Assembly (NCBI GenBank): GCA_937875245.1 | Contig: CALNCH010000082.1 | Span: 1 to 9,543, forward strand | Reading direction: 5' to 3' | Source of the DNA: an uncultured Spirochaetaceae bacterium | GTDB taxonomy: Bacteria > Spirochaetota > Spirochaetia > Treponematales > Treponemataceae | DNA: 9,543 nucleotides | In this document: piece by piece, positions 7,405-9,543 of the stretch | Numbering within the stretch: position 1 is the stretch's first letter | Layout of the letters: each line of letters begins with the position of its first letter | Translations under genes and position numbers: made by a program | The notes under the pieces: model-generated | Databases searched by the model: none | Told to the model about the DNA's origin: nothing | The model's input: only the letters and a program-made list of their open reading frames with translations

Positions 7405-8201
7405 TGATACATTTTGGTATACAGACCTCTGCTTACAATGGTCTTTCCTTTGAAGAAGAGCTAGATTTTTTTAAGAAAAGCAATGAGGCTGATTTTCTTG
7501 ATGTTTTTTTTGACGGATGGCAGCCATCTTTGATTAAAAATAAAGTATGGTCAGAATTACCTCAAAACTTTACCATTCATTTACCAATTCTCTATTCCTC
7601 TTTATCAATTTGGAAAAAAAGAGTGTTTTTACAGTTTATTAGAAAATACGTTCCAAAAAGAGTTACCCTCCACTTTAATACGGTGTCAATAAAAGAAGCC
7701 TTGTGGTTAGCAAAGTTTTGCAACACCTGTGGAAAAAAGAAAGGGACAAAAGAGGACTGTATATTGTGTATTGAAAATACCATACCAGATGGACATTACT
7801 CAGAAAAAAGTAGTTATGTTCAATTTATGAACAAGATTGCCCTTCAAGCTCAAAAAAAAAGTATAACCCTAGGGGCAACATTTGATACAGGTCATAGTAA
7901 TGTAAATAGTAAAAACCCGCTTAAGGAACTACAAAGTATTTTATCTTTAGGAATAAAGGTTTTAGCTGTACATCTCCACGATAATAACGGTGAATCTGAT
8001 AGTCATTTACCCTCTGGAACTGTTCCAATCTCAGAGGGAGGAATTGATTTTAAGAAAATAATTGATAGTATTGCAGAACAAAAAAAAGAAGTATTTTGCG
8101 TAACAGAGCATTGGGATCTCAATATCGAAACCATCAGAAGATTAAAAAAATCTCTGATGGTAGATAACTTTTTTGCCATTAAAAAAATTATACTTCGATA
8201 G
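7404..8201 (+). CDS. TIM-barrel protein, sugar phosphate isomerase/epimerase or endonuclease IV-like (AP_endonuc_2 fold)
   Basis: Predicted cytoplasmic metal-dependent TIM barrel of 265 residues, near the usual 260-290. Likely metal ligands fall in order on the strand ends: Glu124 (CIENT), Asp161 and His164 (GATFDTGHSN), His190/His192 (VHLHDNNG), His201 (DSHLPSG) and Glu235 (VTEHW). The start MIHFGIQTSAY is typical of the epimerase branch. The reaction cannot be decided: sugar, inositol or hydroxypyruvate isomerases and DNA endonuclease IV share this fold, and the overall look favours a sugar-type enzyme. Odd feature: Cys106, 109, 119 and 122 form a C-X2-C-X9-C-X2-C pattern just before the Glu124 strand. 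The ATG shares one base with the CotH stop, and GGTGA lies 4 bases before it, so translation is probably coupled. The last 24 codons contain a terminator hairpin, and the end overlaps the opposite gene by 14 bases. Confidence 0.82.
   Translation: MIHFGIQTSAYNGLSFEEELDFFKKSNEADFLDVFFDGWQPSLIKNKVWSELPQNFTIHLPILYSSLSIWKKRVFLQFIRKYVPKRVTLHFNTVSIKEALWLAKFCNTCGKKKGTKEDCILCIENTIPDGHYSEKSSYVQFMNKIALQAQKKSITLGATFDTGHSNVNSKNPLKELQSILSLGIKVLAVHLHDNNGESDSHLPSGTVPISEGGIDFKKIIDSIAEQKKEVFCVTEHWDLNIETIRRLKKSLMVDNFFAIKKIILR
8130..8174 (+). terminator. Terminator-like hairpin inside the 3' end of the TIM-barrel gene
   Basis: ACCATCAGA (8130-8138) pairs perfectly with TCTGATGGT (8153-8161). After a bulged A8139, GATT (8140-8143) also pairs with AATC (8149-8152), leaving a five-A loop. 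TTTTTT follows at 8169-8174, seven bases after the stem, so the tract is not ideally placed. It would end the plus-strand operon before it runs far into the convergent gene. For minus-strand transcripts, the tail after the hairpin is only TTTCGATATT, so a two-way role is possible but weaker. Confidence 0.6.
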
Positions 8202-9543
8202 TTCCTTGGTATACTTGAGTTACTGCTCCTGTAAGAATCATGCCTTCTGATGTGTAGCGAACGGTTAATTCGCCACCCCGCACTTTTACCGTAATGTCTT
8301 CATTTACTGGGCAAGAACCATTTAGTACTGCGGCTACAACGGCTGCACAAGCTCCAGTGCCACAAGCAGGTGTTTCTCCATTACTTCTTTCCCAAACTCG
8401 CATCTTCAAACTATTTCTGTTTATTACTCTTACAAATTCTGTATTTACTCGTTTAGGAAAGGCTTTGTGAAATTCAAATTTTGGCCCTAGGTCTGCAATA
8501 TCAATTTTATCCACAAAACCCACAAAAACAACACAATGGGGGTTTCCCATAGAAAGAGAAGTTACTTGGTAATCAACTCCATCTACTGTAATAGGAGCAT
8601 TTGCCACTGCTGTTTTTGGTAACAGAGCAATGCTGTCTGCTACATCAGAAGGAACTGGACGGGTAATAAGTGTAGTAGGTATTTGTTTTGGTTCAAACTC
8701 TGGGCTTCCCATATTAACACTAACAGAAGAAACTTTTCCCCCTTGTTTGTAAACTTTAAGGGTTTTAATACCAGGAATGGTTTCGATGGTAATTATGGCG
8801 CTATGTTCCGTTTTTCCGGCATGTTTTTCGGCAATACCATTAACATTGTTATCAAACAGATATTTTGCAACACAGCGGATAGCATTTCCAGCCACTGGAC
8901 TTTCGCTACCATCTAGGTTGAATATTCTCATAGATGCATCTGCAATAGTGCTTTTTGTTACCACAACTAAGCTATCTGCCCCAATTCCAGTTCTGCGGTC
9001 ACAGAGACGAACGCTTAAACCTTCAGGACTGTTAATTTCATGTTCCATTCCATCACAAATGATAAAGTCGTTTCCTGCACTTTGCATTTTGGAAAATCGT
9101 AGTTGCTCTTTTGTGGTTCTTAATTTGTTGCAATTTACCAATTCCAAATTGCTTGGGGTATAGCGACTACGTAAACTCATAGCAAGGGCGTTAGCAGTAT
9201 CGATTGATGTTAGACAAGGGATATCTCGTTCTACCGTTTTGCGTCGTAGTTTAACACTGTCTGCAGTTGGTATTCGGCCTTTTGCAGAGGTAGAAATAAC
9301 ATAATCAATTTTACCGCTATCCAAAAGAGTTAGAATATTGTTTGTTGAGTTTTCGTGAATTTTGTTAACGATTTCAACAGTCATTCCAAAATCTTGAAGT
9401 GTTTTTGCAGTTCCTTCGGTAGCGTACAGTTTAAAGCCCAAATCGTAGAATTGTTTTGCGGTTTCAACAATTTCAAATTGATCAGATTTTCGTACCGTGA
9501 TTAAAACACCACCATCTTTTTTCATCCGATAACCTGCTGCAAG
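8188..9543 (-). CDS. carB-dapF: CarB (carbamoyl-phosphate synthase large subunit) C-terminus fused to diaminopimelate epimerase DapF; 5' end outside window
   Basis: The frame is open to the window edge (it begins LAAGYR before the Met at 9525), so this is the tail of a longer protein. Numbering from that Met: residues 1-134 are the MGS-like allosteric domain of CarB, matching it from MKKDGGVLITVRKSD through YATEGTA, NKIHEN and the TADSVKLRRK/IDTANALA end; in CarB this domain binds regulators such as UMP, IMP or ornithine. A linker of about 8 residues leads to DapF (142-445), which interconverts LL- and meso-diaminopimelate for lysine and, in many bacteria, peptidoglycan. DapF motifs: SAGNDFI (149-155), CDRRTGIGAD (175-184), SMGNPH (325-330) and ACGTGACA (387-394) with catalytic Cys388. 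The first catalytic Cys is replaced by Ala212 in VAGNAIRC; the codon is clearly GCT. No stop or restart lies between the domains. A separate DapF start is not supported: no ATG with a ribosome site lies in the linker. Confidence 0.9.
   Translation of the reverse strand, partial: LAAGYRMKKDGGVLITVRKSDQFEIVETAKQFYDLGFKLYATEGTAKTLQDFGMTVEIVNKIHENSTNNILTLLDSGKIDYVISTSAKGRIPTADSVKLRRKTVERDIPCLTSIDTANALAMSLRSRYTPSNLELVNCNKLRTTKEQLRFSKMQSAGNDFIICDGMEHEINSPEGLSVRLCDRRTGIGADSLVVVTKSTIADASMRIFNLDGSESPVAGNAIRCVAKYLFDNNVNGIAEKHAGKTEHSAIITIETIPGIKTLKVYKQGGKVSSVSVNMGSPEFEPKQIPTTLITRPVPSDVADSIALLPKTAVANAPITVDGVDYQVTSLSMGNPHCVVFVGFVDKIDIADLGPKFEFHKAFPKRVNTEFVRVINRNSLKMRVWERSNGETPACGTGACAAVVAAVLNGSCPVNEDITVKVRGGELTVRYTSEGMILTGAVTQVYQGTIEV

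Noticed and set aside
8683..9163. Two plus-strand open frames of 77 and 128 codons opposite DapF
   Set aside because: They are antisense to well-conserved DapF motifs and lack ribosome sites or recognisable products.

Overview
The window is AT-rich chromosomal DNA, fully packed with bacterial genes. No rRNA, tRNA, CRISPR array, insertion sequence or phage gene was seen. My best guess for the source is a spirochete of the Treponema type. The guess rests on the low GC, the style of the Hsp20 protein, the sigma-54 promoter, and a CotH protein next to a periplasmic-sensor diguanylate cyclase. It is inference; no marker gene is present.

Left part (1-1300, minus strand). The first 665 bases hold the N-terminal 221 codons of a cation:proton antiporter that runs off the left edge. 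Its promoter is an extended -10 inside a perfect 20-bp palindrome, and the start codon lies where transcription should begin. Upstream of it is a small heat shock protein gene (Hsp20) with a strong intrinsic terminator (709-746), a good Shine-Dalgarno site and a consensus sigma-54 promoter (1279-1295). The stretch 1200-1532 has no gene. It carries the Hsp20 promoter and leader, a 6-bp-arm inverted repeat and a perfect 9-bp-arm palindrome (1453-1473) upstream of the next operon.

Middle part (1533-8201, plus strand). Four genes lie head to tail with gaps of 31 and 69 bases and then a one-base overlap: a MATE efflux transporter, a membrane diguanylate cyclase with two solute-binding domains outside and two PAS domains plus GGDEF inside, a secreted CotH-type kinase-fold protein, and a TIM-barrel isomerase/epimerase or endonuclease-IV-fold protein carrying a four-cysteine motif. 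They look like one transcription unit. A terminator hairpin (8130-8174) sits inside the end of the last gene. A working idea, inference only, is that an extracellular solute is sensed by the cyclase while the transporter, CotH protein and TIM-barrel enzyme handle linked export, surface modification and metabolism.

Right part (8188-9543, minus strand). A convergent reading frame overlaps the operon by 14 bases. It encodes the C-terminal regulatory (MGS) domain of carbamoyl-phosphate synthase large subunit, fused in frame to a complete diaminopimelate epimerase. The epimerase has alanine where the first of the two catalytic cysteines is expected. The fusion and the missing cysteine are the most unusual protein-level observations in the window.
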